From Streptomyces novaecaesareae (GTDB lineage Bacteria; Actinomycetota; Actinomycetes; Streptomycetales; Streptomycetaceae): 64,000 bases of DNA. Below are positions 16,624-25,406 of the stretch, one piece after another. Positions within the stretch are counted from its first letter, which is position 1, and every line of letters starts with the position of its first letter. The stretch spans positions 1-64,000 of the forward strand of contig NZ_JNWQ01000027.1 of the NCBI RefSeq assembly GCF_000716875.1, written 5' to 3'. Position numbers and translations under genes: made by a program. Under the pieces are notes generated by a model. The model searched no databases and was not told where the DNA came from. It saw nothing but the letters and a program-made list of their open reading frames with translations.

Positions 16624-17622
16624 ATGTCCGACGCCAGTCGACCCGCCATCGAGATGACGGGTGTGGAGAAACGGTTCGGCGCCACCGAGGCCCTGCGCGG
16701 CCTCGACCTCGCCGTGCCGGCCGGCACCGTCTGCGGCCTCCTCGGCCCCAACGGTGCCGGCAAGACCACCGCCGTTCGCGTTCTCGCGACCCTCGTCGCC
16801 CCCGACCGGGGCACCGTCCGGGTCGCCGGGCACGACGCCGTCCGCAACGCCGAGGAGGTCCGGCGGGCGATCGGCCTCGCCGGGCAGCACGCCGCCCTGG
16901 ACGAGGGCATCACCGGCCGCGACAACCTCCACCTCTTCGGCCGGCTGCACCGCCTCGGCGCCCGCCGGGCCCGGGAGCGCGCCGACGAACTGCTCACCCG
17001 CTTCGGCCTCGCCGAGGCCGGCGACCGGCTCGTCCGCACCTACTCCGGCGGCATGCGCCGACGCCTCGACCTCATCGCCAGCCTCGTCACCAGCCCGCCC
17101 GTGCTGTTCCTGGACGAGCCCACCACCGGGCTCGACCCGCGCAGCCGGCTGGAGATCTGGGACACCGTCAAGGAGTTGGCCGACGGCGGCACCACCGTGC
17201 TGCTCACCACCCAGTACCTGGAGGAGGCCGACCGGCTCGCCGACGACATCGTGGTCGTCGACCACGGCGCCGCCATCGCCACCGGCCCGCCCGACCGGCT
17301 CAAGGAGGCGATCGGCAGCCAGGTCTCCGTCACCCTGGCCAACCCGGAGCAACTCGCCGCCACCGCTGTGGTGTTGTCCGCGCTGACCGGCGGCGACGCG
17401 CAGGTGGACGTCGCTGAGCGGACCGTCACGGTGCTGACGGTGCCCGGGGTGTCCGTCCTGCTGCCCTCGCTGGTGCGGGAGTTGGACGGCGCCGGGGTCC
17501 TCGCGGAGGACGTCGCGGTGCGGGCGCCCTCGTTGGACGACGTGTTCCTCGCGCTCACCGGAGCGGCCCGGGAGTCCGCTGCCGGATCCCAGGAGTCCGC
17601 CGACCTCGGGAGGGCCGCCTGA
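16624..17622 (+). CDS. ABC transporter ATP-binding protein, DrrA family
   Basis: The 332-residue ATPase subunit of an exporter. It shows Walker A GPNGAGKTT (about residues 40-48), signature YSGGMRRRLDL, Walker B VLFLDEPTTGLDP and an H-loop region LLTTQYLEEADRL. The extra about 90 C-terminal residues ending in PSLDDVFLALTG are the DrrA/DUF4162 tail. Such proteins power antibiotic efflux with a DrrB partner, which overlaps it by one base (TGATG). SD AGAGGGG lies upstream, after the second TetR operator. Confidence 0.95.
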   Translation: MSDASRPAIEMTGVEKRFGATEALRGLDLAVPAGTVCGLLGPNGAGKTTAVRVLATLVAPDRGTVRVAGHDAVRNAEEVRRAIGLAGQHAALDEGITGRDNLHLFGRLHRLGARRARERADELLTRFGLAEAGDRLVRTYSGGMRRRLDLIASLVTSPPVLFLDEPTTGLDPRSRLEIWDTVKELADGGTTVLLTTQYLEEADRLADDIVVVDHGAAIATGPPDRLKEAIGSQVSVTLANPEQLAATAVVLSALTGGDAQVDVAERTVTVLTVPGVSVLLPSLVRELDGAGVLAEDVAVRAPSLDDVFLALTGAARESAAGSQESADLGRAA

Positions 17623-18452
17623 TGGCCGCCGCCGTGCACACCGCCGCGGGCCCCTCGCGTCCCTCGGCCGGAGGCCGGCTGGCCTCCGACACCTGGACGT
17701 CGATGCTCCGCATTCTGCTCAACTACCGCCACTCGCCGGGCCTGTTGGCCGCCTCGCTGGGCGTCCCGGTGGTCATGGTGGTGGTCTTCGGGTACGTCTT
17801 CGGCAGCGCCATGCGGGTGCCGGGCGGCGGTGACTACCGGGAGTTCCTGATGCCCGGGCTGTTCGCCATGGTCGCCACCAACGGCGTCATGCCCACCATG
17901 GTCGGCGCCGCCCGGGACGTCGGGCGCGGGGTCACCGACCGGCTGCGCTCCATGCCGGTCTCCCGCACCGGGCTGCTGCTCGGGCAGACCCTCGCCGACC
18001 TGCTGGTCAGCGTGGTCGTCCTGGCCCTGCTCGCCCTGGTCGGACTCGCCGCCGGGTGGCGCGCCCGGCACGGACTCGCCGACGCGCTGGGGGCGTTCGC
18101 GCTGCTGCTGCTCTTCCGGTTCGTGATGACCTGGCTCGGCACGCTGCTCGGCCTGGCCGTCGGCAAGGAGGAGGCGGCCGGCCAACTCTCCGTCGTGGTC
18201 TTCCCGTTGGCGATGATCACCAACGCCTACGTGCCCACCGGCGGCATGCCCGGCTGGCTGCGGACGGTCGCCGACTGGAACCCGATCAGCTCCGTCGTCG
18301 AGGCCGCCCGCGGGCTCTTCGGAAACCCCTCCGCACCCGGCTCCGCCTGGCCGATGCAGCACGCCGTGCTGGCCACGCTGCTCTGGAGCGCCCTCCTGCT
18401 CGCGGTCTGCGGGCCGCTGGCCGTACGGAAGTTCGCCACCCACGGGCGGTGA
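17622..18452 (+). CDS. ABC-2 type permease, DrrB family
   Basis: A 276-residue integral membrane protein with six predicted helices and the ABC-2 signature region (MPGLFAMVATNGVMPTMVGAARDVGRGVTDRLRSMP). It is the membrane partner of the DrrA-like ATPase and is translationally coupled to it. The pair would export an amphipathic drug or lipid. The substrate is not predictable. Confidence 0.93.
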   Translation: MAAAVHTAAGPSRPSAGGRLASDTWTSMLRILLNYRHSPGLLAASLGVPVVMVVVFGYVFGSAMRVPGGGDYREFLMPGLFAMVATNGVMPTMVGAARDVGRGVTDRLRSMPVSRTGLLLGQTLADLLVSVVVLALLALVGLAAGWRARHGLADALGAFALLLLFRFVMTWLGTLLGLAVGKEEAAGQLSVVVFPLAMITNAYVPTGGMPGWLRTVADWNPISSVVEAARGLFGNPSAPGSAWPMQHAVLATLLWSALLLAVCGPLAVRKFATHGR

Positions 18453-18461
18453 TCCGCCTCG

Positions 18462-18555
18462 TCCGGCTCATCCAGCACATCGCGCATCCGGCTCGCCCGG
18501 CCTGTCCGGCTCATCGGGCGCATCCGGCCCGTCCGGCTCGCCGGGCTCGTCCGGA
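18462..18555. repeat. Imperfect TCCGGCTC tandem array
   Basis: A GC-rich array of imperfect 9-18-base units built on (T/C)CCGGCTC(A/G)(T/C)C fills the gap between the permease stop and the aldo/keto reductase. The units alternate TCCGGCTC and GGGCGCATC-like forms. It may be slippage-prone spacer DNA. No protein is supported. Confidence 0.6.
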
Positions 18556-18603
18556 CGGGAAATGTGCTGGACACCGGGGCCGGTGCGGCCGAAGGTGGGC
18601 GCC

Positions 18604-19590
18604 ATGGAGTACACCCACCTCGGCCGTACCGGCCTGACCGTCTCCCGCCTCTGCCTCGGCACCATGAACTTCGGCCCGCACACCGAAGAGGCCGACGCCC
18701 ACCGCCTCATGGACACCGCCCACGAGCGCGGCATCAACTTCTTCGACACCGCCAACTCCTACGGCCGCGACAGCGAGGGCAACCTCCAGGGCCGTACCGA
18801 GGAGATCATCGGCCGTTGGTTCGCCCAGGGCGGCGGCCGCCGCGAGCGCACCGTCCTCGCCACCAAGGCCTACGCCACCATGAGCGACTGGCCGAACGAC
18901 GGCAAGCTCTCCGCGCTCGCCATCCGCCGGGCCGTCGAGGCCAGCCTGCGCCGGCTGCAGACCGACCACATCGACCTGTACCAGATGCACCACATCGACC
19001 GGGCCACGCCCTGGGAGGAGATCTGGCAGGCGATGGAGGTCCTGGTCGCCCAGGGCAAGATCATCTACGTCGGCTCCAGCAACTTCGCCGGCTGGCACAT
19101 CGCCCAGGCCCAGGAGGCCGCCCGCTCCCGGCACTTCCTCGGCCTGGTCAGCGAGCAGTCCCTCTACAACCTGCTCGACCGCGCGATCGAGCTGGAGGTC
19201 ATCCCCGCCCTCCAGCACTACGGCCTCGGGCTCATCCCGTGGTCCCCGCTGCGCAGCGGCCTGCTCGGCGGCGTGCTGCGCAAGGAGCGCGAGGGTACCC
19301 GCGGCCGTAGCGCCATGGGCTACGCGAGCGAACTCCTCGCCAAGCACCGCGACCGGCTCCAGGCCTACGAGGACTTCGCCGACGAACTCGGCGTCGACCC
19401 GGCCGACCTCGCGCTCGCCTGGATCCTCTCCCGCCCCGCCGTGACCGCCCCGATCATCGGCCCCCGCACCCCGGCTCACCTCGACGCCGCCCTGGTGGCG
19501 CTCGACCTGAAGCTCGACCAGAAGACCCTCGACCGCCTCGACGAACTCTTCCCGGGCCACCGCCCCGCCCCGGAGGACTACGCCTGGTAG
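18604..19590 (+). CDS. Aldo/keto reductase
   Basis: This 328-residue NADPH-dependent oxidoreductase has the full AKR tetrad: Asp48, Tyr53 (in TANSYGRD), the Lys of LATKAYA and the His of YQMHHID. The NADP-binding C-terminal segment IIGPRTPAHLDAAL is also present. It is closest in layout to YhdN/AKR11-type general stress reductases acting on aldehydes. ATG 18604 has AAGGTGGG upstream; an earlier in-frame ATG at 18562 lies in the repeat-rich spacer. It is followed by a strong hairpin. Confidence 0.92.
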   Translation: MEYTHLGRTGLTVSRLCLGTMNFGPHTEEADAHRLMDTAHERGINFFDTANSYGRDSEGNLQGRTEEIIGRWFAQGGGRRERTVLATKAYATMSDWPNDGKLSALAIRRAVEASLRRLQTDHIDLYQMHHIDRATPWEEIWQAMEVLVAQGKIIYVGSSNFAGWHIAQAQEAARSRHFLGLVSEQSLYNLLDRAIELEVIPALQHYGLGLIPWSPLRSGLLGGVLRKEREGTRGRSAMGYASELLAKHRDRLQAYEDFADELGVDPADLALAWILSRPAVTAPIIGPRTPAHLDAALVALDLKLDQKTLDRLDELFPGHRPAPEDYAW

Positions 19591-19640
19591 GCCCTTCTGG
19601 CAGGCCCTTCGTTTCTCGCGCCCGGCCCCGGCCCCGGCCC

Positions 19641-19671
19641 CGGCACCGCCTTCGGCAAGAAGGCGGTGCCG
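19641..19671. terminator. Hairpin terminator after the aldo/keto reductase
   Basis: A perfect 13-bp stem (19641-19653 with 19659-19671) and loop GGCAA lies 50 bases past the reductase stop, just before the TetR gene. A GGCCCC microrepeat precedes it (about 19621-19642). Confidence 0.85.
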
Positions 19672-19695
19672 ACCGGTTGTGGTAGCAAGACAGAC

Positions 19696-20322
19696 ATGAG
19701 GGAGATCAGGGAAGCTGCCGGAGAGCGGGGTGCCTACCACCACGGGGCGTTGCCGGAGGCGCTGGTGGCGGCGGCGTTCGAGGTGCTGGACGAGCAGGGG
19801 CAGGAGAAGGTGAGCGTCCGGGAGGTGGCGCGGCGGGCGGGGGTGTCGGCGGGGGCGCCGTTCCGTCACTTCGCCGACCGGAAGGCGCTGTTGACCGCGC
19901 TGGCGGACCGGGTGCTGGCGGACTTCACGCGCTGGCAGGAGGCGCAGGTGGCGGCGGCCGGCCCGGACGGCCGGTCGGTGATGCGGGCGATCGGGATGGG
20001 GTTCGTCCGGTACGCGGTGCGCCATCCGCGGCGGTTCGAGCTGGTGCGCTCGCGGGTGTTCACGGCCTCGCGGGACCCGGAGCTGCGGGAGCAACTGGAC
20101 GGGATCGACCGGGCGTTCACGGACCTGATCGTCGCGGACCAGGAGGCGGGCCGGCTGCGCCCCGGGGATCCGGCGCTGGTCGCGCTGGCCGGGCAGGCGC
20201 TGGTGTACGGGCTGGCGCAGATGATCGTGGACGGCTACCTGCCGGCCGAGAAGGCGGAGGAGCTGGCCGCGCAGGTGCTCGACAGCTTCGGTCAGGGTGT
20301 CGCCAACAGGCCTGTCCCGTAG
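19696..20322 (+). CDS. TetR-family regulator (WHG-type C-terminal domain)
   Basis: A 208-residue TetR repressor. The HTH spans about residues 13-60 (VSVREVARRAGVSAGAPFRHFADRKALLTALA is its centre). The C-terminal half (MGFVRYAVRHPRRFELVRSRV and later ALAGQALVYGLAQMIVDGYL) matches the WHG/TetR_C_33 ligand domain. The ATG at 19696 has no clear SD, and translation may be leaderless. The next gene, 84 bases downstream on the same strand, carries a perfect palindromic operator in its promoter, its likely target. Confidence 0.9.
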   Translation: MREIREAAGERGAYHHGALPEALVAAAFEVLDEQGQEKVSVREVARRAGVSAGAPFRHFADRKALLTALADRVLADFTRWQEAQVAAAGPDGRSVMRAIGMGFVRYAVRHPRRFELVRSRVFTASRDPELREQLDGIDRAFTDLIVADQEAGRLRPGDPALVALAGQALVYGLAQMIVDGYLPAEKAEELAAQVLDSFGQGVANRPVP

Positions 20323-20344
20323 CCGAATTGTGCCCGTGGCGTGC

Positions 20345-20388
20345 CTTGACCGGGGTATCGCGCGCTGATGTAATCACCGATTACATCA
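20345..20388 (+). promoter_or_regulatory. Promoter with perfect TetR operator for the DUF4188 gene
   Basis: The operator is TGATGTAATC-ACC-GATTACATCA at 20366-20388, a perfect 10-bp inverted repeat with 3-base spacer. A -35-like TTGACC (20345-20350) is followed after 18 bases by TGTAAT (20369-20374), a -10 lying inside the operator. A repressor bound there would exclude RNA polymerase. The RBS GGGGAGG starts 5 bases after the operator. Confidence 0.85.
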
Positions 20389-20406
20389 GGTACGGGGAGG
20401 CACAGA

Positions 20407-21012
20407 ATGCCGTTGTTCGTCAAGCCGCTGCCGGGCTACACCACCGCCGCCGCGACCGGCGACACCGTGGTGCTGCTCATCGGCATGCGGGTCAACCGGT
20501 TCTGGGCAGTGCACCACTGGGGCCCGGTGATGTTCGCGATGCTCCGGATGCTGTACGAGCTGCGCCGCAGCCCCGAACGCGGGCTCCTCGGCCGCATCCT
20601 GCTCACCGCCTCGCCGCGCACCTACTACGTCGTCCAGTACTGGGAGTCCAAGGAGAAGCTGTACGGCTACGCGACCGCGCCGGACGGCTTCCACCACAGG
20701 GCGTGGGGCATCGCCAACCGCAAGCTGGCGGAGGGCAAGGCCCGCGGGCACGTCGGCCTCTGGCACGAGACGTACATCGTGCCGGAGGGCGGGTACGAGT
20801 CGATCTACTTCGACATGCCGGCGTTCGGCCTGGCCGGCGCCACCGGTGCGATCCCGGTGGAGCAGCGCGGACGGCGCGCGGCGCAGCGCCTGGCCTACCG
20901 GTCGGGCGAGCCCGGCGCGGCGGGGGAGCCGGTCGGTGCGGGGGAGCCGGTCGCCGCCGGGCAGCAGGTCGGCGAGCCCGTGGGGGATGCGGGCACCCAG
21001 GGAGTGTCGTGA
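20407..21012 (+). CDS. DUF4188-family protein (monooxygenase-like)
   Basis: A 201-residue protein. Residues about 10-160 match DUF4188: VVLLIGMRVNRFWAVHHWGPV, YYVVQYWESKEKLYGYA, and GLWHETYIVPEGGYESIY. This ferredoxin-like (dimeric alpha/beta-barrel) fold is related to small monooxygenases and to phenylacetaldoxime-dehydratase-like haem proteins. The last about 40 residues are a Gly/Glu/Pro/Val low-complexity tail. It is apparently induced through the upstream TetR gene. The reaction is unproven. Confidence 0.87.
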   Translation: MPLFVKPLPGYTTAAATGDTVVLLIGMRVNRFWAVHHWGPVMFAMLRMLYELRRSPERGLLGRILLTASPRTYYVVQYWESKEKLYGYATAPDGFHHRAWGIANRKLAEGKARGHVGLWHETYIVPEGGYESIYFDMPAFGLAGATGAIPVEQRGRRAAQRLAYRSGEPGAAGEPVGAGEPVAAGQQVGEPVGDAGTQGVS

Positions 21013-21047
21013 GTCGTTCGGCCGCCGCCGCGTGAGAGCGTCGGGGG

Positions 21048-21737
21048 ATGGTGGATCAGGGCAGCGTGCGGGCGGGCCGGCCGGAGTGGCCGGCCCGAAC
21101 CGCACAGGGGGCGCGAGTGGTGCACGAGGTGCCGTACCACGCGCAGTGGGAGTCCGCGGAACTCGTACGGGAGATCGTGGACGGGCGCCTGGACGCGGCG
21201 GCGGACCCGCGCTGGGGGCAGTCGGGGGCGGGCACCCCGGAGGAGTACGCGTGGTGGTCGTGGCGGCTGTGCGGGGTGGCCTGCCTGCGGATGGCGCTGG
21301 AGCACTGGTGGGGCGTGACGCCGACGGCGATGGCGCTCGCGGGCGAGTGCGTGGCGGCCGGCGCGTACGTGCGGGACGGCGACGGCCTGCGCGGACTGAT
21401 CCACGCGCCGTTCGCCGGGTACGTCCGCCGCCGGTGGGGACTGGCGGCGCAGGAAAGGGAGTTGACGCCCGAGGCGGTGGCGGCCGAGGTGGCCGGCGGG
21501 CGGCTGGTGATGGTGTCGGTGCACCCCTCGATCCGGGAGCCGGGCGGGCCGGAGCCGGTGCGGCGCGGCGGGCACCTGGTGCTGGCGGTCGGCGCCACGG
21601 ACACGGCGCTGCTGATCCACAACCCGTCCGGGTTCCCGGGGGAGTCGCAGGCCTTCGCGCGCGTGCCGTGGCGGTCGTTCGGGCAGTTCTACGCCGGGCG
21701 GGGGATCGTGCTCGGCCCGCCCGGCGGCGGCCGGTAG
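21048..21737 (+). CDS. C39-like peptidase family protein
   Basis: A 229-residue papain-fold (C39_2) protein. It has a catalytic-type Cys in WRLCGVACLRMAL (about residues 72-84), His in RRGGHLVLAVG (about 180) and Asn/Asp in LIHNPSGFPG. No signal peptide or transporter is attached, so it is not a bacteriocin exporter. These stand-alone proteins in Streptomyces are uncharacterised putative cysteine peptidases. The ATG at 21048 follows GGGGG. Later in-frame starts exist near residue 25. Confidence 0.8.
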   Translation: MVDQGSVRAGRPEWPARTAQGARVVHEVPYHAQWESAELVREIVDGRLDAAADPRWGQSGAGTPEEYAWWSWRLCGVACLRMALEHWWGVTPTAMALAGECVAAGAYVRDGDGLRGLIHAPFAGYVRRRWGLAAQERELTPEAVAAEVAGGRLVMVSVHPSIREPGGPEPVRRGGHLVLAVGATDTALLIHNPSGFPGESQAFARVPWRSFGQFYAGRGIVLGPPGGGR

Positions 21738-21750
21738 CAGAGGCCTGGGC

Positions 21751-21816
21751 GTTCGGTCACAAGCCGTCCGGTCACATGCCGTCCGGTCACACGCCGTCCG
21801 GTCACACCTTGTCCGG
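21751..21816. repeat. 15-bp tandem repeat at a convergent gene end
   Basis: Four full copies of GTCCGGTCACAnGCC (21751-21765, 21766-21780, 21781-21795, 21796-21810) and a partial fifth. The array starts 13 bases past the C39-like gene and runs into the last codons and stop (21802-21804) of the minus-strand SCO6745-family gene. Confidence 0.93.
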
Positions 21817-22653
21817 CAGCCCCGCCGGGTTGACCGGCAGCGCGCCGCGACAGAGTGCCGATATCGGCTTCAACGCGGCGGCCAGCTGGTCGAGTTCGGC
21901 CCGCGGGTAGTCCTCCCACACCCGGGCGGCGGCGAGGTCGGTGGCCGCCTCCAGGCTCTGGTGGCGGATCCGGCCGAGCTCGGTGACCGCGCCCTGCGCC
22001 GTCAGCCAGCCGCGCTCGACCAGGCGCTCGGTGGCGGCCTCCCACTCGGTGTCCGTCCACCCGCGCAGCGGCTGCAGCATCTCGCGCCGCATGTCCATCG
22101 CGCACCGGACCACCAGCGCCTCGCAGCCGTCCAGCCCGGCCGTCACCAGCGCGGCGACGTGGCCGTCCCCGCGGTGCTCCCGCATCACGGTGGCGGCCTG
22201 CCAGAGGCGCTCGTACAGGCCGGTCGGCCGGGGGAGCGCGGCGTTGGCGGCGGCCAGCACCCGGCCCACGCAGTCCAGCCGTTCCGCGGCCTGCTCCAGC
22301 GTCTGCGTGACCAGCTCGACCTGCTCCTGGTCCACGTGCTCCAGCAGCCGGGCCAGCGTCGCCGCCGCGCCCTTCAGCCGGGCGGCCAGCACCTCCTCCG
22401 GGCCGGCGTGCGTCCACGCCTCCGGCAGCACGCGCTCGACCAGCGACGGGGCGAAGTTGAAGAACGCGGCGATCACCGGCGGAGCGTCCACCGCGCCCAG
22501 CGGCGCCGACCGTCCGGCGAAGTAGCCGCGCCAGGCGCCGCGCAGCCCGGCCGCCTCGTAGGCCTCGCGGGTCTCGGGCTGGAAGCCGGAGACGGCGTGC
22601 ACCGGCTCGAAGAGCCACCACAGGGCGCGGGCGGGGTGGACGAGATCGGTCAT
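21802..22653 (-). CDS. SCO6745-family protein
   Basis: A 283-residue mostly helical protein of the SCO6745 family, widespread in actinobacteria and unassigned. It has the family-typical start (HPARALWWLFEPVHAVSGFQP), a middle helical region, and a winged-helix-like segment near residues 205-250 (WEAATERLVERGWLTAQGAVTELG). ATG 22653 has GAGGAAGG about 8 bases upstream. The frame is open upstream but Pro/Arg-rich. The stop lies in the 15-bp repeat array. Confidence 0.85.
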   Translation of the reverse strand: MTDLVHPARALWWLFEPVHAVSGFQPETREAYEAAGLRGAWRGYFAGRSAPLGAVDAPPVIAAFFNFAPSLVERVLPEAWTHAGPEEVLAARLKGAAATLARLLEHVDQEQVELVTQTLEQAAERLDCVGRVLAAANAALPRPTGLYERLWQAATVMREHRGDGHVAALVTAGLDGCEALVVRCAMDMRREMLQPLRGWTDTEWEAATERLVERGWLTAQGAVTELGRIRHQSLEAATDLAAARVWEDYPRAELDQLAAALKPISALCRGALPVNPAGLPDKV

Positions 22654-22934
22654 CGGGAGACCTTCCTCGGACGGAGCTCCCGGACGGAGCGGGAGCTCGG
22701 CTGGACGGGCGCGGCCGGACGGGCGCCGGGGCGGTCGGGGTTCGGGCCGTCCGGGCGGGTGCGAGGACCGCTCAAGTGCTGATGGCCACGGCGGGGGCCC
22801 CGGTAACCCCGGACGGGGTGTGATGACGGTCACGCGTGGGCCGGGCCGGGCGGTCGGCGCTCGCGCGGCGCGAGATGATGGGGCGAGGTGCCCGATCCCG
22901 GGGCGCCCCAGCCCTCGTGTGAAGGTAGTCGGTC

Positions 22935-23618
22935 ATGGCCCAGATCAACCCCAGCATCCTGTCCGCGGACTTCGCCCGGCTCGCCGACGAGGCCGAGGCC
23001 GTCCGGGGTTCCGACTGGCTGCACGTGGACGTCATGGACAACCACTTCGTGCCCAACCTGACCCTGGGCGTCCCGGTGGTCGAGGCGCTGGCCCGCGCCA
23101 CCGACACCCCGCTCGACTGCCACCTGATGATCGAGGACCCGGACCGCTGGGCCCCCCAGTACGTCGAGGCCGGCGCCGGCTCCGTCACCTTCCACGTCGA
23201 GGCCGCCGCCGCGCCCGTCCGGCTCGCCCGCGAGATCCGCGCCAAGGGCGCCCGGGCGTCCATGGCGCTCAAGCCGGGCACGCCGATCGAGCCGTACGAG
23301 GACCTGCTGCCCGAGCTCGACATGGTGCTGATCATGACCGTCGAACCCGGCTTCGGCGGCCAGGCGTTCCTGGACATCATGCTGCCGAAGATCCGCCGCA
23401 CCCGGGAGCTGATCGCCAGGCACGACCTGGAGCTGTGGCTCCAGGTGGACGGCGGAGTCGCCGCCAGCACCATCGAGCGCTGCGCCGAGGCGGGCGCGGA
23501 CGTGTTCGTGGCCGGCTCGGCGGTGTACGGGGCGCAGGACCCGGCGGAGGCGGTCCGCAACCTGCGGGACCTCGCCGACAAGGCGTCCGCGGACGCCTGG
23601 TGGGCCTGCCGGCACTGA
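22935..23618 (+). CDS. rpe: Ribulose-phosphate 3-epimerase
   Basis: A 227-residue TIM-barrel enzyme interconverting ribulose-5-phosphate and xylulose-5-phosphate in the pentose phosphate pathway. Key residues are visible: Ser7 in [10 protein letters not shown], His30 and Asp32 in [12 protein letters not shown], His63 in CHLMIEDPD, and the [10 protein letters not shown] loop. The catalytic Asp is in VDGGV, and the phosphate clamp is VAGSAVYG. Length is normal for Rpe. SD GAAGG lies 8 bases before ATG 22935. Confidence 0.97.
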   Translation: MAQINPSILSADFARLADEAEAVRGSDWLHVDVMDNHFVPNLTLGVPVVEALARATDTPLDCHLMIEDPDRWAPQYVEAGAGSVTFHVEAAAAPVRLAREIRAKGARASMALKPGTPIEPYEDLLPELDMVLIMTVEPGFGGQAFLDIMLPKIRRTRELIARHDLELWLQVDGGVAASTIERCAEAGADVFVAGSAVYGAQDPAEAVRNLRDLADKASADAWWACRH

Positions 23619-23777
23619 GGACCGCGACGCGGGGCCCTGGGGCGTGTCCGGGGCAGGACCGCCGGATGGCCGGGCGCGGGTGGAGGAACCGTCGATCGTG
23701 ACGGATGATCGGTGGCGAACCGATCGGCGACGACCTCCCTCGGCGCCCGGCCCTCCTCGTACGGTGGTGGAACCGCG

Positions 23778-24737
23778 ATGAGCAACCTCGACCTCAAGCC
23801 CGCCCCGACCGTCTGCGGCCGCGAGGCCGGCGGCGGTCCGGCGAAGGATCTGCTGACGCCGCGTCAAGTCCGGCTCGGCGAAAGCACGGTGGTCCGCCGA
23901 CTGCTCCCCAACCTCGGCCGCCGGATGGTCGGCGCCTGGTGCTTCGTCGACCACTACGGCCCGGACGACATCGCCGACGAGCCCGGCATGCAGGTCCCGC
24001 CGCACCCGCACATGGGCCTGCAGACGGTCAGCTGGCTGCACGAGGGCGAGGTGCTGCACCGCGACAGCCTCGGTAGCCTGCAGACCGTCCGGCCGTACGA
24101 ACTGGGCCTGATGACCTCCGGCCGGGCGATCTCCCACTCCGAGGAGTCCCCACGCCCGCACGCCCGCTACCTGCACGGCGCCCAGCTCTGGGTCGCCCTC
24201 CCGGACGCCCACCGGCACACCGCCCCCGCCTTCGAGCACCACCCCGACCTGCCCGTGGTCACCGCCCCGGGCCTGCGCGCCACCGTCATCCTCGGCACCC
24301 TCGACACCGCCACGTCGCCCGGCACCACCCACACCCCGATCGTCGGCGCCGACCTCGCCCTCGCCGAGGGCACGGACCTCCGGCTCCCGCTCGTCCCCGA
24401 CTTCGAGTACGCCGTCCTCGCCATGTCCGGCCGCGTCGACGTCGACGGCGTCCCCGTCGAGCCCGGCTCCATGCTCTACCTCGGCTGCGGCCGCCCCCAC
24501 CTCCCCCTCCACGCCCACAGCGACGCGGCCGTCCTGCTGCTCGGCGGCGAGCCGTTCGACGAGAAGATCCTCATGTGGTGGAACTTCATCGGCCGTTCGA
24601 CCGAGGAGATCGCGCAGGCGCGCGCCGACTGGATGACCGGCGCGCGCTTCGGCGAGGTGCACGGCTACGCGGGCGACCGGCTGGCGGCACCGGAGTTGCC
24701 CGACCTCCCGCTCAAGCCGCGCGGGCGAGAGCGCTGA
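23778..24737 (+). CDS. Pirin family protein
   Basis: A 319-residue bicupin of the pirin family. The metal site in the N-terminal cupin is visible as PPHPHMGLQTVSWLHEGEVLHRDS with a downstream Glu in SHSEESP. The C-terminal cupin includes LYLGCGRPHLPLHA. ATG 23778 is preferred over the in-frame start at 23712, which adds a featureless tail. Bacterial pirins act as quercetin dioxygenases or redox regulators. Which applies here is not shown. Confidence 0.92.
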   Translation: MSNLDLKPAPTVCGREAGGGPAKDLLTPRQVRLGESTVVRRLLPNLGRRMVGAWCFVDHYGPDDIADEPGMQVPPHPHMGLQTVSWLHEGEVLHRDSLGSLQTVRPYELGLMTSGRAISHSEESPRPHARYLHGAQLWVALPDAHRHTAPAFEHHPDLPVVTAPGLRATVILGTLDTATSPGTTHTPIVGADLALAEGTDLRLPLVPDFEYAVLAMSGRVDVDGVPVEPGSMLYLGCGRPHLPLHAHSDAAVLLLGGEPFDEKILMWWNFIGRSTEEIAQARADWMTGARFGEVHGYAGDRLAAPELPDLPLKPRGRER

Positions 24738-24905
24738 CCTGCGGAGACATTGCCGACGGGCGTAACGCCTGAGGTGGAGGCTGCTTTGCCCGCCGTTTGC
24801 CCTTCTGAGGGCGATGGTTCAGAGCGCCGGCTCGCCGACGGCGAAGACGGCCACCTGACACCCGCGCACTCCCCGTGAAACCAGCGCTACGGGGGGTGCG
24901 TAGGT

Positions 24906-25220
24906 GTGCTGACGGTGGCGGCTTGTACGGTCGTCATGCCGCAGAGGGAGAAGCCCCTTTGTTGCATGGGGAGGAGTGGCACACGCGTGGGTGGTAGCCC
25001 GCACTTCACCACGGGGCCCGACGGCGCGGCGATCGGCGCGCCACTCGCCGGGGCCGTCATCGACCACTCCGCACCGGCCTGGGGCTTCGCGGTCACCGGC
25101 CTGGTCGGGGCCTCCCTGTTGGCCGTCACGATCGCCTACCAGCACGTCGCCGCGCCGAAGCCCGCCGAGAAGTCCACCGAGAAGTCCACCGACCAGGCCG
25201 ACGCCCCGGCGACGGCCTGA
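24906..25220 (+). pseudogene. Remnant of an MFS transporter (last two helices only)
   Basis: The only recognisable part of this 104-residue frame is AIGAPLAGAVIDHSAPAWGF, then a last transmembrane helix (VTGLVGASLLAVTIAYQHV) and a Lys/Glu tail. That is the C-terminal end of a 12-helix MFS transporter. The upstream 40 residues are Cys/Gly/Pro-rich and non-homologous. The first about 10 helices are missing, so this is a 5'-truncated remnant whose original terminator (25236-25273) is still in place. The 168 bases before it hold no gene. Confidence 0.75.
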
Positions 25221-25235
25221 TCCTTCCTCCCCCGG

Positions 25236-25273
25236 GACGAGGCCGCACCTGCCCCCGCAGGTGCGGCCTCGTC
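25236..25273. terminator. Very strong hairpin terminator
   Basis: A perfect 17-bp stem (25236-25252 with 25257-25273) and loop CCCC, 15 bases after the MFS remnant. It insulates the upstream region from the STAND ATPase and biosynthetic genes that follow. Confidence 0.92.
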
Positions 25274-25406
25274 ACGCCCGTTCGGACATGATCGACGGGG
25301 CGGGTCCTTGTGGCGCCGCACCGGAAGCTGACAGGATTTCAGGTCAAATGCTCCTCGCGAGATGCGAACCGGACACCTGCCCTGGCGGTGCGGAGAAGGA
25401 GGCGGG

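Noticed and set aside
18462-18555. Possible small protein or RNA in the repeat-rich gap before the aldo/keto reductase.
   Set aside because: Open frames exist only because of the repeat. There is no ribosome-binding site, and no stable conserved fold can be argued.
22830-24662. A 610-codon minus-strand frame over the epimerase and pirin genes.
   Set aside because: It is antisense to two clearly conserved enzymes and has no recognisable domain or ribosome-binding site.
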